Notes: generated from the sequence alone by a model not told the origin. Shown: positions 26,573 through 35,988, numbered from the stretch's first letter. The stretch is 64,000 nucleotides of DNA from Virgifigura sp964551315 (GCA_964551315.1 CAZKCM010000012.1:1-64000), one strand, 5' to 3'. A program made the numbers and translations.

Positions 26573-26724
26573 CGACAGGCACTCGGGGTGCGAGGATGCG
26601 GATAATCGGAGGAGATCGGGTCAGTCGACTTCCTTGGCATAGTGGCGCGGAAACGCGATTCGAGATGGTTGCTCGTTCTCACGACCATTGAAAGACTGGC
26701 TGGGATGGGTGTCCGCCGGCCGTC

Positions 26725-26748
26725 GCACCCAAACCGCATCCCATCCAG
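26725..26748 (+). repeat. Second tRNA-tail-like repeat (att-like)
   Basis: CGCACCCAAACCGCATCCCA matches the segment at 8334-8350 with a substitution and a one-base insertion. The following 50 bases, including the terminator with an AGAGATGG loop and the trailing TTTGCG, are also clearly related to 8352-8406. Same orientation as tRNA-fMet at the window start. Confidence 0.45.
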
Positions 26749-26766
26749 AGCAGCCAAGATAGCAGG

Positions 26767-26792
26767 GCCCCCGGCCAGAGATGGTCGGGGGC
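26767..26792 (+). terminator. Terminator hairpin, twin of 8372-8401
   Basis: GCCCCCG (26767-26773) pairs with CGGGGGC (26786-26792). The stem continues by a G-U and two C-G pairs around the loop AGAGAT. It probably also ends the bioY operon transcript. Confidence 0.65.
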
Positions 26793-26978
26793 TTTGCGTA
26801 TCCGTGCCGGCAACCCGCGCAGGACCTCGACCATCACCAGCCTCAGCCCCGGATCCGCCAGGGTCCGTGGGTGGACGACGCCGAGATTGCGCCACCCTCC
26901 TCAAGGAATGCGCGAGCCGTGGCCCTGCTGTCTCCACGGAACCATGCCCCGACATATATTGATTAGAGGGAGCGTCGC

Positions 26979-27311
26979 ATGTCGAAGAGCTGCGGACCGA
27001 TCACGGGTTTGGCCGGGGGCCTTCTCCCGCTCGCGACGTCAGCGGTTGCGCAGCCCTACGCCGACGGGCCGGCCGCCTGGCATTACGGCTGGAGCTGGGG
27101 GATCTTCGGCATGCTGATGATGACCCTCTTCTGGGGCGGCGTCATTGCCGCGATCGTGCTGCTCGTGCGATGGCTTGGAAGCGGGGTCCCAGGTGCCGGC
27201 CCGACGGCTCGTTCTCAGAACCGGGCGCTCGATATCCTGAAGGAGCGCTTCGCCCGTGGTGAAATCGATCGGGAGGAATTCGAGGAACGCAAACGCCTCC
27301 TGAGCGACTGA
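26979..27311 (+). CDS. Small membrane protein with SHOCT domain
   Basis: 110 aa: an N-terminal signal-like segment ending near AVAQP, one clear TM helix (FGMLMMTLFWGGVIAAIVLL), and a C-terminal SHOCT motif (ALDILKERFARGEIDREEFE). SHOCT proteins next to copper ATPases are common, and their role is thought to be in oligomerisation or periplasmic metal handling, but it is not established. It lies 36 bp upstream of the CPH-type ATPase and starts the copper block. RBS GAGGGAG precedes the ATG. Confidence 0.85.
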   Translation: MSKSCGPITGLAGGLLPLATSAVAQPYADGPAAWHYGWSWGIFGMLMMTLFWGGVIAAIVLLVRWLGSGVPGAGPTARSQNRALDILKERFARGEIDREEFEERKRLLSD

Positions 27312-27347
27312 GCGTGTGAGCTGATATCTCGGGAAAGAACCTGACCC

Positions 27348-29489
27348 ATGGCGCATTCGCACCACGACCACGGGCTTCCTGGCGACGAAAACCACGCCCG
27401 ACAGGCGAAAATCGCCACCGCAGCGCGGCACGGCCATGCCGAGACCGAGGCGGGCGGGCACGCTCATGGCGGCGCTCACGACCACGCGGCCATGATCGCC
27501 GACTTTCGGCGGCGGTTCTGGGTCTGTGCCGTTCTCACGATCCCGATCCTGGCGCTGTCGCCAATGATCCAGCGCTGGCTCGGCATGGAGGGGGCGCTCG
27601 CCTTCGCCGGCCAGGACTACGTGGTGCTTGCCCTGTCCTCCGTCGTCTTCTTCTACGGCGGCTGGCCGTTCCTGACCGGACTCGTGGGCGAGCTGAAGAG
27701 TCGCCGGCCGGGCATGATGACCCTGATCTCGCTGGCCATCACCGTCGCCTACGGCTACTCCGCCGCCGTCGTCCTGCTGGCCCTGTGGGGCGAGCCCTTC
27801 TTCTGGGAGCTGGCGACGCTGATCGACGTGATGCTGCTTGGCCATTGGATCGAGATGCGCGCGGTCCTGGGGGCTTCCGGAGCCCTCGAGGCGCTGGTCA
27901 AGCTGTTGCCCGCGACCGCGCACCGGCTGACGGAGCGCGGCGACACGGAAGAGGTGCCGGTGGCCGACCTCAAGCCGGGCGATCGCGTGCTGGTCAGGCC
28001 CGGCGAGAAGGTCCCGACCGATGGCGTCATCGTGGCGGGGCATTCGAGCTTCAACGAGTCCATGCTGACCGGCGAGTCGCGTCCGGTCGAAAAGGGCGAG
28101 GGCGCGGAGGCGGTTGGCGGCGCGGTCAACGGCGAGGGCGCGGTCACGCTCGAGGTGCGCAAGACGGGCGACCAGACCTATCTCAGCCAGGTCATCGAGA
28201 TGGTGCGCCAGGCCCAGGCGACGCGCTCGCGCACCCAGGACCTGGCCAACCGAGCCGCGTCGTGGCTGACCTATATCGCGCTGGGCGCCGGCGCCGCGAC
28301 CCTGACGGTCTGGCTCGTTTTCGGGGCCGGCTTCGAGTTTGCGCTGGCCCGCTCAGTCACGGTCATGGTCATCGCTTGTCCGCACGCGCTTGGGCTTGCG
28401 GTCCCGCTGGTCGTGGCGGTGAGCACCCGGCTGACGGCCCAGAACGGGCTGCTGATCCGTGACCGGGCCGCCTTCGAGCGGGCGCGCAACCTGAACGCGG
28501 TGATCTTCGACAAGACGGGCACGCTGACCGAGGGCCGCTTCGGCGTGTCCGACATCGTGCCGCGGGGCGGGGCGAGCGAGGACGAGGTTCTGGCCTGGGC
28601 CGCGGCGCTCGAGAGCCGGTCGGAGCACCCGATCGCGCAAGGGATCGTGCGCAGCGCCGCCGAGCGAGGCCTGCCGCTCAAGCCGGTCGAGCGCTTCCGG
28701 AACCTGACGGGCCGCGGCGCGGAGGCGATCGTCGAGGGGCAGGACATCAAGGTCGTGAGTCCCGGTTACCTGCGCGAGCACGGCATCGATGAGGGCAACT
28801 CCCGCATCCGGCGGCTTGCCGAGCAGGGCAAGACGGTGGTTCATGTCCTGCGCGGCGGCGAGCCGATCGGAGCGATTGCCCTGGCCGACGTGATCCGGCC
28901 GGAGTCCTACGAAGCGGTCACGCGGCTGAAGGCGATGGGGCTTCAGACGATGATGCTTACGGGCGACGCGCAAGCCGTCGCCCGCACGGTCGCGGCCGAA
29001 CTGGGCCTCGACGACTACTTCGCCGAGGTTTTGCCTGACCAGAAGGCGGCGAAGGTGCGTGCCGTCAAGGCGAAGGGGCTGAGCGTCGCCATGATCGGCG
29101 ACGGCGTGAACGACGCCCCGGCGCTGGTCGAAGCGGATCTCGGCATCGCCATCGGCGCCGGCACGGACGTGGCGATCGAGTCCGCCGATGTCGTGCTGGT
29201 GCGCAGCAACCCGATGGACGTGTTCGCGATCCTGGCATTGTCGCGGGCGACCTATGGCAAGATGGTCCAGAACCTCCTCTGGGCGACCGGCTACAACGCC
29301 GTGGCCATCCCGCTGGCGGCCGGCATCGCCTCCGGCTGGGGCATCGTGCTGACGCCCGCGGCCGGGGCGGCTCTGATGTCGGCGAGCACGGTCATCGTCG
29401 CGATCAATGCCAAGCTGCTGGAGCGCGCCCGCCGCCTGGTCGCGGGTCCGGAGCCGAACGGCGTCACCCCGGTCAAGGCAGGAAGCTGA
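27348..29489 (+). CDS. copB: P1B-type copper ATPase, CopB (CPH) class
   Basis: 713 aa. The N-terminus (1-50) is His-rich (HSHHDHG, HGHAETEAGGHAHGGAHDH) and lacks a CxxC metal domain. The TM6 motif is CPH (Cys344-Pro-His346), diagnostic of the P1B-3 subclass that exports Cu(II), or Cu(I) and Ag(I). TGES precedes it, and the phosphorylation site is DKTGTLTEGR (Asp388). LTGDAQAVARTVAAELG and MIGDGVNDAPAL complete the ATP domain. It probably pumps copper across the inner membrane, complementing the CPC-type pump at 31013. Confidence 0.93.
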   Translation: MAHSHHDHGLPGDENHARQAKIATAARHGHAETEAGGHAHGGAHDHAAMIADFRRRFWVCAVLTIPILALSPMIQRWLGMEGALAFAGQDYVVLALSSVVFFYGGWPFLTGLVGELKSRRPGMMTLISLAITVAYGYSAAVVLLALWGEPFFWELATLIDVMLLGHWIEMRAVLGASGALEALVKLLPATAHRLTERGDTEEVPVADLKPGDRVLVRPGEKVPTDGVIVAGHSSFNESMLTGESRPVEKGEGAEAVGGAVNGEGAVTLEVRKTGDQTYLSQVIEMVRQAQATRSRTQDLANRAASWLTYIALGAGAATLTVWLVFGAGFEFALARSVTVMVIACPHALGLAVPLVVAVSTRLTAQNGLLIRDRAAFERARNLNAVIFDKTGTLTEGRFGVSDIVPRGGASEDEVLAWAAALESRSEHPIAQGIVRSAAERGLPLKPVERFRNLTGRGAEAIVEGQDIKVVSPGYLREHGIDEGNSRIRRLAEQGKTVVHVLRGGEPIGAIALADVIRPESYEAVTRLKAMGLQTMMLTGDAQAVARTVAAELGLDDYFAEVLPDQKAAKVRAVKAKGLSVAMIGDGVNDAPALVEADLGIAIGAGTDVAIESADVVLVRSNPMDVFAILALSRATYGKMVQNLLWATGYNAVAIPLAAGIASGWGIVLTPAAGAALMSASTVIVAINAKLLERARRLVAGPEPNGVTPVKAGS

Positions 29490-29670
29490 CGTACGGAAGA
29501 ACGATGCGGGTGCACTGCGGCAGCCTGGCCTCGATCGCACTCCGAAGCGGCCGCGCCGCGCGCAAGGAGGGTGCGGCGATCATGCGCGCGGATCTCCATT
29601 CCGGGAGCCGGGCCGGTCTTATCGTAGCCGTCACCTATGCACACAAGCGTCCGCCCTCCGGAGGCCGCCG

Positions 29671-29877
29671 TCAGGCGACCTGCCGTTCGACCGTGTAGCC
29701 TGCGTCCTCAATAGCGGCCTTGACCCGACCGGGCTCGGCGGTGCCACTTGCGCTGACCGAGACCAAGCCGGTCGCGAGGTCAACATCGACGGTCGCACCC
29801 GGGACCGCCTTCTGGACCGCGCTCTTCACCGTGCCGACGCAGTGATCACAGGTCATGCCCTCGACCTTGAAGCGCAT
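29671..29877 (-). CDS. copZ: CopZ-like heavy-metal-associated domain chaperone
   Basis: 68 aa, a single HMA fold: MRFKVEGMTCDHCVGTVKSA with the GMTCxxC copper site (Cys10 and Cys13), then VDVDLATGLVSVSASG and IEDAGYTVE. Such proteins deliver Cu(I) to CopA or CueR. The ATG at 29877 has GGAGG six bases upstream; a longer open frame exists but carries no similarity. A CueR-box-like element lies about 45-65 bp upstream. It is convergent with the CPH-type ATPase gene. Confidence 0.92.
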   Translation of the reverse strand: MRFKVEGMTCDHCVGTVKSAVQKAVPGATVDVDLATGLVSVSASGTAEPGRVKAAIEDAGYTVERQVA

Positions 29878-29912
29878 GGCTGCCTCCATCTCGATTGCGG
29901 TGAACCGCAGGA

Positions 29913-29943
29913 AAGGTGGAGCTTCCCACCGTTGTAAGGTCAA
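29913..29943 (-). promoter_or_regulatory. CueR-type promoter of the copZ-like gene
   Basis: Read on the minus strand: -35 TTGACC, then an imperfect dyad CTTAC-N-A...TGGGAAG within a 19-bp spacer, then a weak CACCTT at the -10 place. It shares the TTGACCTT start and the GGGAAGC half with the copA promoter at 30947. MerR-family promoters have just this long spacer. Confidence 0.55.
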
Positions 29944-30116
29944 GGGGCACTCAAGTTGCGCGCGTGGAATTCCGGTGAAGCGAGGCGACCGGGCCCGTTC
30001 ACGAATTGGCCGGTGCTGTCGCGAACCTGCCCACGGGTCCCTCAACGGCGATTCCGGGCGTGGTGGACAGAGGCGGGGTCGGTGACGGACGCGATCCCGC
30101 CCGTGGCCGTTGGCGG

Positions 30117-30740
30117 TCACGTCCCGGCTTTGCGGGTCACGAGATCGACCAGGGCCGACATGCCGTGGTGGCCTTGTCCTTCGGAAATCACCGAATCATG
30201 TTCCTCGAGATGGAGGATCTCGAGGTCCCCAAAGGCGGCACGGAGCATCTCCGCGGTGTACATGTTCTCCGCATATGGCGGCCCGCCGGTCCCGTAGCCC
30301 AGCTGCTCGGGGCGGTAGCCCTGGAGCAGCAGCAGGCCGCCCGGCGCGAGCGTGCGTTTGATGCCCTCGAAGATGGCGGCGCGAAACGCCGGGCCGGCGA
30401 ACTGGATGAAGATCGCGGCGACGACGTCGAACCGCTCGGGCTCCCAGACCCAGTTTGCCAGATCGACCTCGCCGGTCTGAAGCGTAACCCCTCGCGCAGC
30501 GGCAAGATCGCGTGCCTTCTGCAGCGCGACCGGCGAGAAGTCGATCGAGAGCACGTCGATGCCCTGCTCGGCCAGCCAGACGCCATTGCGCCCCTCGCCG
30601 TCGGCGATGGCCAGGGCTCGCTGTCCGGGGTGCAGCAGATGCCGCTGCCGAACCAGGAAGGCGTTCGGCGCGGTTCCGAAGAGATAGTCCCTCGATGAAA
30701 ACCGCTCGTTCCAGCGGTCGAGTTCCGGGTTCGTCGTCAC
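30117..30740 (-). CDS. SAM-dependent methyltransferase (tellurite-resistance-like)
   Basis: 207 aa, a class I methyltransferase: motif I region ALAIADGEGRNGVWLAEQGI, then VLSIDFSPVALQKARDLA (acidic loop) and GGLLLLQGYRPEQLGYGTGG. It resembles the TehB/thiopurine methyltransferase-like group seen beside metal-resistance genes. It starts at GTG 30740 with TCAGGAG nine bases upstream. It is divergent from copA, sharing the 270-bp region with the CueR promoter, although the CueR box faces copA. The substrate is not known. Confidence 0.82.
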   Translation of the reverse strand: MTTNPELDRWNERFSSRDYLFGTAPNAFLVRQRHLLHPGQRALAIADGEGRNGVWLAEQGIDVLSIDFSPVALQKARDLAAARGVTLQTGEVDLANWVWEPERFDVVAAIFIQFAGPAFRAAIFEGIKRTLAPGGLLLLQGYRPEQLGYGTGGPPYAENMYTAEMLRAAFGDLEILHLEEHDSVISEGQGHHGMSALVDLVTRKAGT

Positions 30741-30946
30741 ATTTTGAGCTCCTGATCCGTTGCAGGTTACGCCGCCACAGGCGGATAGGCCACCCTCGAC
30801 CTGACGGAAATCGATGCGCCCCGGTGTGCTGGTGGCAGGAGCATCGTGAGCGGCTCGGGCCACCGAGCGCCCGGGAGATGCGGCGCGGCCGGCACGATCC
30901 GTCCCTTGGCCGGCGCCAGCGACCACGCCGAAGGGAGTTCAATCCC

Positions 30947-30977
30947 TTGACCTTCCCATGATGGGAAGCCCTACATC
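30947..30977 (+). promoter_or_regulatory. CueR/HmrR promoter of copA
   Basis: -35 TTGACC (30947-30952), a perfect dyad CTTCCCAT-G-ATGGGAAG (30952-30968) and -10 TACATC (30972-30977), with the 19-bp spacer typical of MerR-family copper promoters. It lies 36 bp before the copA ATG. The regulator is encoded directly downstream of copA. Confidence 0.88.
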
Positions 30978-31012
30978 CTTGTGCATGCTTCGGAGACAAG
31001 GAGCCGGAAAGC

Positions 31013-33610
31013 ATGTCCACGACCGATTTCGGAATGCCTCAAGCGGCGGAAGCCGCTGAGGGTCGGTCTGTCGCCGGCCCTCACGGCGGCCACCTGTCGG
31101 TGCGCGTCGAGGGGATGAGCTGCGCTTCCTGCGTCGGTCGGGTGGAGAAGGCGATTCGCGCCGTGCCCGGCGTGGCGGACGCATCCGTGAATCTCGTGAC
31201 TGGGCGCGCCGACGTGACCCTTGGGGAAGGGCAGGCTGACCCCGCGGCCATTGCGCGGGCGGTGGAGCAGGCCGGCTATGCGGCCGCGATCGACACGGCC
31301 GATCTCAAGATCGAGGGGATGTCCTGCGCGAGCTGTGTCGCCCGGGTCGAGCGGGCGCTCAGGAGACTCCCCGGCATTCTCGACGCGACCGTCAATCTCG
31401 CGACCGAACGGGCGAGGGTGCGCTACCTTGCCGGCGCGGTCAGCATCGATCAGTTCAAGGGTGCGGTGCGCGCGGCCGGGTATGAGGCGGTAGAGGCCGC
31501 GGACGGGCCGGACCGGGAAGACCGCGAGCGCGCGGCCCGGGACCGCGAGGTAAAGGACCTGCGGCGCAACATCATTGTTGCGGGTGCGTTTACGCTGCCG
31601 ATCTTCGTCCTGGAGATGGGCGGGCATCTGGTGCCGGCCTTCCATCACGGGATTCTCGGTGCGCTCGGCGGGCGCCAGAATCTGTTCTACCTGCTCTTTG
31701 CGCTCGCCACGGTCGTCCAGTTCGGCGCGGGTCTGCGCTTCTACAGGACGGGCTGGCCGACCCTCCGGCGCGGCACTCCGGACATGAACGCGCTCGTGAT
31801 GCTCGGCACGACGGCGGCCTATGGCTATTCGGTGGTCGCGACCTTCCTGCCCGATGTCCTTCCGGCGGGGACCGTCCACGTCTACTACGAGGCCTCGGCG
31901 GTGATCGTTACGCTGATCCTGATCGGCCGCTACCTGGAGGCACTCGCCAAGGGGCGCACCTCCGAGGCGATCCGACGGCTCATGGGTCTGCGGGCGAAGA
32001 CCGCGCGCGTGCTCCGCGACGGCCGGGAGCTGGAGGTCGCGATCGACGCGGTCGTCCCTGGAGACACTGTCCTGGTGCGGCCCGGCGAGAAGGTGCCGGT
32101 TGACGGCGAAGTGCTGGACGGCTCGTCTTATGTCGACGAGTCGATGATTACCGGCGAGCCGGTGCCGGTCGAGAAGCAAGCGGGCGCCGAGGTCGTGGGC
32201 GGCACGATCAACAAGACCGGCAGCTTCACCTTCCGTGCCACCCGGGTCGGGTCCGACACCGTACTTGCGCAGATCGTCCGGATGGTGGAGGCGGCCCAGG
32301 GATCGAAGCTGCCGATCCAGGCGCTGGTCGATCGCGTGACCGCCTATTTCGTGCCGGCGGTGATCGGCCTTGCCGCGCTCACCTTCGGCCTGTGGCTTGT
32401 CTTCGGCCCCGATCCAGCGCTGACCTTTGCGCTGGTGAATGCGGTCGCCGTTCTGATCATCGCCTGCCCCTGTGCCATGGGCCTCGCCACGCCGACCTCG
32501 ATCATGGTCGGCACCGGGAAAGCGGCCCAGATGGGTGTGCTCTTCCGGCGCGGCGAGGCCCTACAGACACTGCGGAGTGCCGAGGTCGTCGCGCTCGACA
32601 AGACCGGCACGCTGACAGAAGGGCGGCCGGAGCTGACCGACTTCGTCACCGCCCCGGGGTTCGACGAGGCCGAGGTTCTGGCGTTGTCTGCGGCGGTCGA
32701 GAGCCGGTCGGAGCATCCAATCGCCGAGGCCATCGTCCGCGCGGCCGAACGGCGCGGCCTGCATCCGGCGGCGCGGGTCGAGGCCTTTGCGGCCGAGCCG
32801 GGCTTCGGCGTCTCCGCCCGGGTCGAAGGCCGCTGGGTGACGATCGGTGCCGACCGCGCCATGGCCAAGCTCGGGCTCGGCGTCGATGTCTTTGCCGAGA
32901 CGGCGGGCCGGCTCGCCGAACAGGGCAAGACTCCGCTCTACGCGGCCATCGATGGACGGCTTGCCGCCGTGATCGCGGTCGCCGATCCGATCAAGCCGAC
33001 CACCCCGGCGGCGCTCGAGGCGTTGCATCGGCTCGGGCTCAAGGTTGCCATGATCACCGGCGACAACCGGCTTACGGCCGAGACCGTCGCGCGCCGGCTC
33101 GGCATCGACGAAGTCGTGGCCGAGGTCCTGCCCGAGGGCAAGGTCGAGGCGCTGACGCGGCTTCGGGGCGGCGGCCGGATCGTCGCCATGGTCGGCGACG
33201 GGATCAACGACGCGCCGGCGCTGGCGCAAGCCGATGTCGGTATCGCGATCGGCACTGGCACCGACGTCGCGATCGAAACGGCGGATGTGGTGCTGATGTC
33301 GGGCGACCTCCGCGGTGTCCCGAACGCGATCGCGCTGAGCCGGGCGACGATCCGGAACATCAAGCAGAACCTGTTCTGGGCCTTTGCCTATAATGCGAGC
33401 CTGATCCCGGTGGCGGCCGGGGCGCTCTACCCGGATTTTGGCATCCTGCTGTCACCGGTCGTCGCGGCCGGGGCGATGGCGCTATCCAGCGTCTTCGTGC
33501 TCTCCAACGCCTTGCGTCTGCGACGCTTCCGCCCAATTTTTCCGATGGAGACGGGCGAGGGGCGCCGGATGGTGAAGCCGGGTCGGGGAGCGCTCCCCGC
33601 CGCGGCGTGA
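31013..33610 (+). CDS. copA: Copper-exporting P1B-1 ATPase CopA
   Basis: 865 aa with two N-terminal HMA domains (GMSCASC at Cys37/Cys40 and at Cys105/Cys108). The TM6 motif is CPC (Cys485-Pro-Cys487). TGEP, DKTGTLTEGR (Asp529), GDNRLTAETVARRLG and VGDGINDAPALAQAD are present, plus the HP locus SRSEHPIAEAI. It exports cytosolic Cu(I). Directly upstream is a consensus CueR promoter, and directly downstream is cueR, so the pair forms an autoregulated copper-efflux unit. Confidence 0.96.
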   Translation: MSTTDFGMPQAAEAAEGRSVAGPHGGHLSVRVEGMSCASCVGRVEKAIRAVPGVADASVNLVTGRADVTLGEGQADPAAIARAVEQAGYAAAIDTADLKIEGMSCASCVARVERALRRLPGILDATVNLATERARVRYLAGAVSIDQFKGAVRAAGYEAVEAADGPDREDRERAARDREVKDLRRNIIVAGAFTLPIFVLEMGGHLVPAFHHGILGALGGRQNLFYLLFALATVVQFGAGLRFYRTGWPTLRRGTPDMNALVMLGTTAAYGYSVVATFLPDVLPAGTVHVYYEASAVIVTLILIGRYLEALAKGRTSEAIRRLMGLRAKTARVLRDGRELEVAIDAVVPGDTVLVRPGEKVPVDGEVLDGSSYVDESMITGEPVPVEKQAGAEVVGGTINKTGSFTFRATRVGSDTVLAQIVRMVEAAQGSKLPIQALVDRVTAYFVPAVIGLAALTFGLWLVFGPDPALTFALVNAVAVLIIACPCAMGLATPTSIMVGTGKAAQMGVLFRRGEALQTLRSAEVVALDKTGTLTEGRPELTDFVTAPGFDEAEVLALSAAVESRSEHPIAEAIVRAAERRGLHPAARVEAFAAEPGFGVSARVEGRWVTIGADRAMAKLGLGVDVFAETAGRLAEQGKTPLYAAIDGRLAAVIAVADPIKPTTPAALEALHRLGLKVAMITGDNRLTAETVARRLGIDEVVAEVLPEGKVEALTRLRGGGRIVAMVGDGINDAPALAQADVGIAIGTGTDVAIETADVVLMSGDLRGVPNAIALSRATIRNIKQNLFWAFAYNASLIPVAAGALYPDFGILLSPVVAAGAMALSSVFVLSNALRLRRFRPIFPMETGEGRRMVKPGRGALPAAA

Positions 33611-33650
33611 AAGGGCCGGTGGCGGACGGTACGGTGACTATGAGGGTTCC

Positions 33651-34157
33651 ATGAACATCGGCGAAGCATCGAGGGCGTCGGGCGTTTCGGCCAAGATGAT
33701 CCGTTACTACGAGAGCATCGGCCTGATTCCGCCCGCCGGGCGGACGGAAGCCGGCTACCGGGTCTATACGGACCGGGACGTTCACACGCTCCGCTTCATC
33801 CGGCGGGCGCGCAGCCTCGGCTTCTCGGTCGAGCAGATGGCCGAGCTTCTGGCGCTCTGGCGGGACCGGAGCCGTGCCAGCGCCGACGTGAAACGGCTGG
33901 CCCTTCGTCACGTGGACGCGCTGAAGGCCAAGATCGCCGAGCTGGAGGCGATGGCGAGCACGCTGCAGCACCTCGCCGAGCATTGCCACGGCGACGATCG
34001 CCCGGAATGCCCGATTCTCGAGGAGCTCGCGGACGAAGCGGACGCCGCGGATGCTCCTGCGCCAACCCGCGAACGGCCGCCGCCGCGATTCGGCAGGGCC
34101 GGCGAGCAGCGGCGGCGCCGGCGCGCTGCCGGCGCCACGGCACCACGGGAACTTTGA
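33651..34157 (+). CDS. cueR: Cu(I)-responsive MerR-family regulator CueR/HmrR
   Basis: 168 aa. The MerR HTH is MNIGEASRASGVSAKMIRYY / ESIGLIPPAGRTEAGYRVYT (1-40), followed by the dimer helix. The metal loop has Cys112 and Cys120 in CHGDDRPECPIL, at the same residue numbers as the Cu(I) ligands of E. coli CueR. After residue 135 it has an Arg/Pro-rich tail not usual in the family. It lies 40 bp after copA and should control the boxes at 30947 and 29913. Confidence 0.94.
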   Translation: MNIGEASRASGVSAKMIRYYESIGLIPPAGRTEAGYRVYTDRDVHTLRFIRRARSLGFSVEQMAELLALWRDRSRASADVKRLALRHVDALKAKIAELEAMASTLQHLAEHCHGDDRPECPILEELADEADAADAPAPTRERPPPRFGRAGEQRRRRRAAGATAPREL

Positions 34158-34320
34158 ACCGATCCGTCGCCTTGCGCGGCGGCAGTTCGGTTGCGAGAGG
34201 GCCCCGGGGCCGAATCGCAGCCGCCCGTTGCACTGCGTCGGCAATCTGCAGGATCGGTACGGGAGCCGCAACGCATCCGAACTCATCCCCGATGCAAGTT
34301 TGCGCCTCGCTGTGCCAGCG

Positions 34321-34752
34321 TTAAGCGGGCAGGGCGGCGATCGCCTCGACCTCGAACAGCATGCCGTCGAGCGCCAGGCGGGGGACCGGAATCAGCGTGC
34401 AGGTCGGTTTCGGCCCGGCGCCGAAGGATCGCTCGAGCTCCGAACCAAATATCCGCAGCTTCTCCTCCGTGTGATCGACCACGAGCACCGTGAGCTTGAC
34501 GACATCGCGCGTCCTCGCGCCCGCGGCCTCCAGGGCGATCCGGAGATTGTTCAGCGCCTGGCGAACCTGTAGGCGGAAGTCGGCCGGAAGCTCACCGTTC
34601 TCGTTCTCGCCGCCTTGACCCGCAACGAAAGCCAGCCGTGCCCCGGCTGCGATCTGGGCGAGATGGGAATAACCATTCGCCGAGGGGTCATAGAGCCCGG
34701 CGGGGTTGGACAGGGAGAAGGATGATCTTTTGGCGTTTGTTGCACTTTGCAT
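34321..34752 (-). CDS. RidA (YjgF/YER057c/UK114) family protein
   Basis: 143 aa, a trimeric RidA-type fold: SNPAGLYDPSANGYSHLAQI, LAFVAGQGGENENG, LRIALEAAGARTRDVVKLTV and the end block with Arg125 (VPRLALDGMLFEVEAIA), the position that binds the carboxylate in imine deaminases. It may hydrolyse reactive enamines or imines. It lies 39 bp downstream of an MFS exporter gene on the same strand and may be co-transcribed with it. RBS AGGAGAAAG precedes the ATG. Confidence 0.9.
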   Translation of the reverse strand: MQSATNAKRSSFSLSNPAGLYDPSANGYSHLAQIAAGARLAFVAGQGGENENGELPADFRLQVRQALNNLRIALEAAGARTRDVVKLTVLVVDHTEEKLRIFGSELERSFGAGPKPTCTLIPVPRLALDGMLFEVEAIAALPA

Positions 34753-34791
34753 AAGTCTTTCTCCTTTGATGGTGGACTCGAAGACGCGGTC

Positions 34792-35988
34792 TCACCGCTC
34801 GGCGATGGGGGAGGCGACGGGCGTCATTCTTCCTGCGCTTCCCACGAACCCTAAGGCGAGGAGGACGAGAGACCCCGCCAGCCACAAGGCACCCGCAATC
34901 CCGGCGCCGTCGACGGCCAAGCCGCCGACGAACGCCCCGAGCGCGATCGACAGATTGAAAACGGTCACGAACAACGCCGTCGCCGCCTCCGTGGCCCGCG
35001 GCGCGGCCCTGATCATCCAGGTCTGCAAGGTCACCGACACGCCGCCATAGGCGAGGCCCCACAGGCCCATGAATGCAATGCCTTCAGCCACACCGCCGCC
35101 CAGGACCGGGAACAGCAGCATTGTCGCGGCCAGCGTTCCGATGATGAGGGTGGTGGTCCGGCGCAGATTCCTGTCGGCCGACAGGCCGGCCATGAAGTTG
35201 CCGGCGACGCCCGCGACGCCGTACAGGAACAACGCGCCGCCGATCCGGCCTACCTCGATCCCGGCGATCTGCTGCAGGACCGGGTCGGCAAAGGTGTAGG
35301 CGGTGAACTGGCCGGTAACGAGGAGAGCGGTGACAGCCAAGCCCGTGACGATGCCGGCATTGCGGAGCTGCCCGGCGAGCATATGGGGTGTCGGGGCCTG
35401 CGTGGCGGGAAGGCGGGGCAGCAGCATCACCAAGGCGACGAGGACCGCCAGGGCCAGGATACCAAGAGCCAGGAAAGCCCCGCGCCAGCCGCTCGAATCG
35501 CCGATCAGCGTTCCGGCCGGAACCCCGAGGACGGAGGCGGCGGCGACGCCGCCGAAGATGAGGGAGGTCGCCAGTCCGACGGACCTTTCCGGCACCAGCC
35601 GAACCGCGAGGCTGCCGGCGATCGCCCAGAAGCCGCCGATGCACAGGCCGACGACCGCGCGCGCAGCCAGGAGCGTCGGAAAGTTCGGAGCCGCCGCGGA
35701 GACCAGATTGGCCAAAGCCAGCAGGGTCATCAGCGCACAGAGGACGAGACGGCGATCCAGTCGGCCCGCGGCGATGGTCAGCAAAGGCGCAGCGATTGCC
35801 GCGATGATTCCGGGCGCCGTCACCATCAGGCCGGCCATACCGTCGGAAATGCGTTGCGCCGCGCCGATGCTGGTTAGCAGACCAACGGGCAGAAGCTCGG
35901 TGGTCATCAGGGTGAAGATCCCAAGAGCTACGGAAAGGACCGCAAGCCAGGTTTTCACGGTTGGCCGGTAGCCAGGTGGCGAGGTCAT
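34792..35988 (-). CDS. MFS transporter (sugar/drug efflux, DHA1-like)
   Basis: 398 aa and 12 predicted TM helices. The N-terminal helix LGIFTLMTTELLPVGLLTSI (TM1, with the typical ...TEFLPVGLL... pattern) and RLDRRLVLCALMTLLALANL (motif A region) are those of the arabinose/purine-ribonucleoside efflux branch of DHA1 exporters. ALFVTVFNLSIALGAFVGGL lies in the C-half. The substrate cannot be assigned. I start at ATG 35988; the open frame extends 15 codons more. Upstream, 35989-36250 shows no gene apart from the terminator at 36204. Confidence 0.9.
   Translation of the reverse strand: MTSPPGYRPTVKTWLAVLSVALGIFTLMTTELLPVGLLTSIGAAQRISDGMAGLMVTAPGIIAAIAAPLLTIAAGRLDRRLVLCALMTLLALANLVSAAAPNFPTLLAARAVVGLCIGGFWAIAGSLAVRLVPERSVGLATSLIFGGVAAASVLGVPAGTLIGDSSGWRGAFLALGILALAVLVALVMLLPRLPATQAPTPHMLAGQLRNAGIVTGLAVTALLVTGQFTAYTFADPVLQQIAGIEVGRIGGALFLYGVAGVAGNFMAGLSADRNLRRTTTLIIGTLAATMLLFPVLGGGVAEGIAFMGLWGLAYGGVSVTLQTWMIRAAPRATEAATALFVTVFNLSIALGAFVGGLAVDGAGIAGALWLAGSLVLLALGFVGSAGRMTPVASPIAER

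Larger units (their letters stand above)
26573..26978. other. Intergenic region with tRNA-tail-like repeat; no gene seen
   Basis: 406 bp between bioY and the copper block. No coding remnant was recognised. The only structure is the tRNA-tail-like repeat (26725-26748) and its terminator (26767-26792). The short open frames here show no family motif. Confidence 0.6.
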
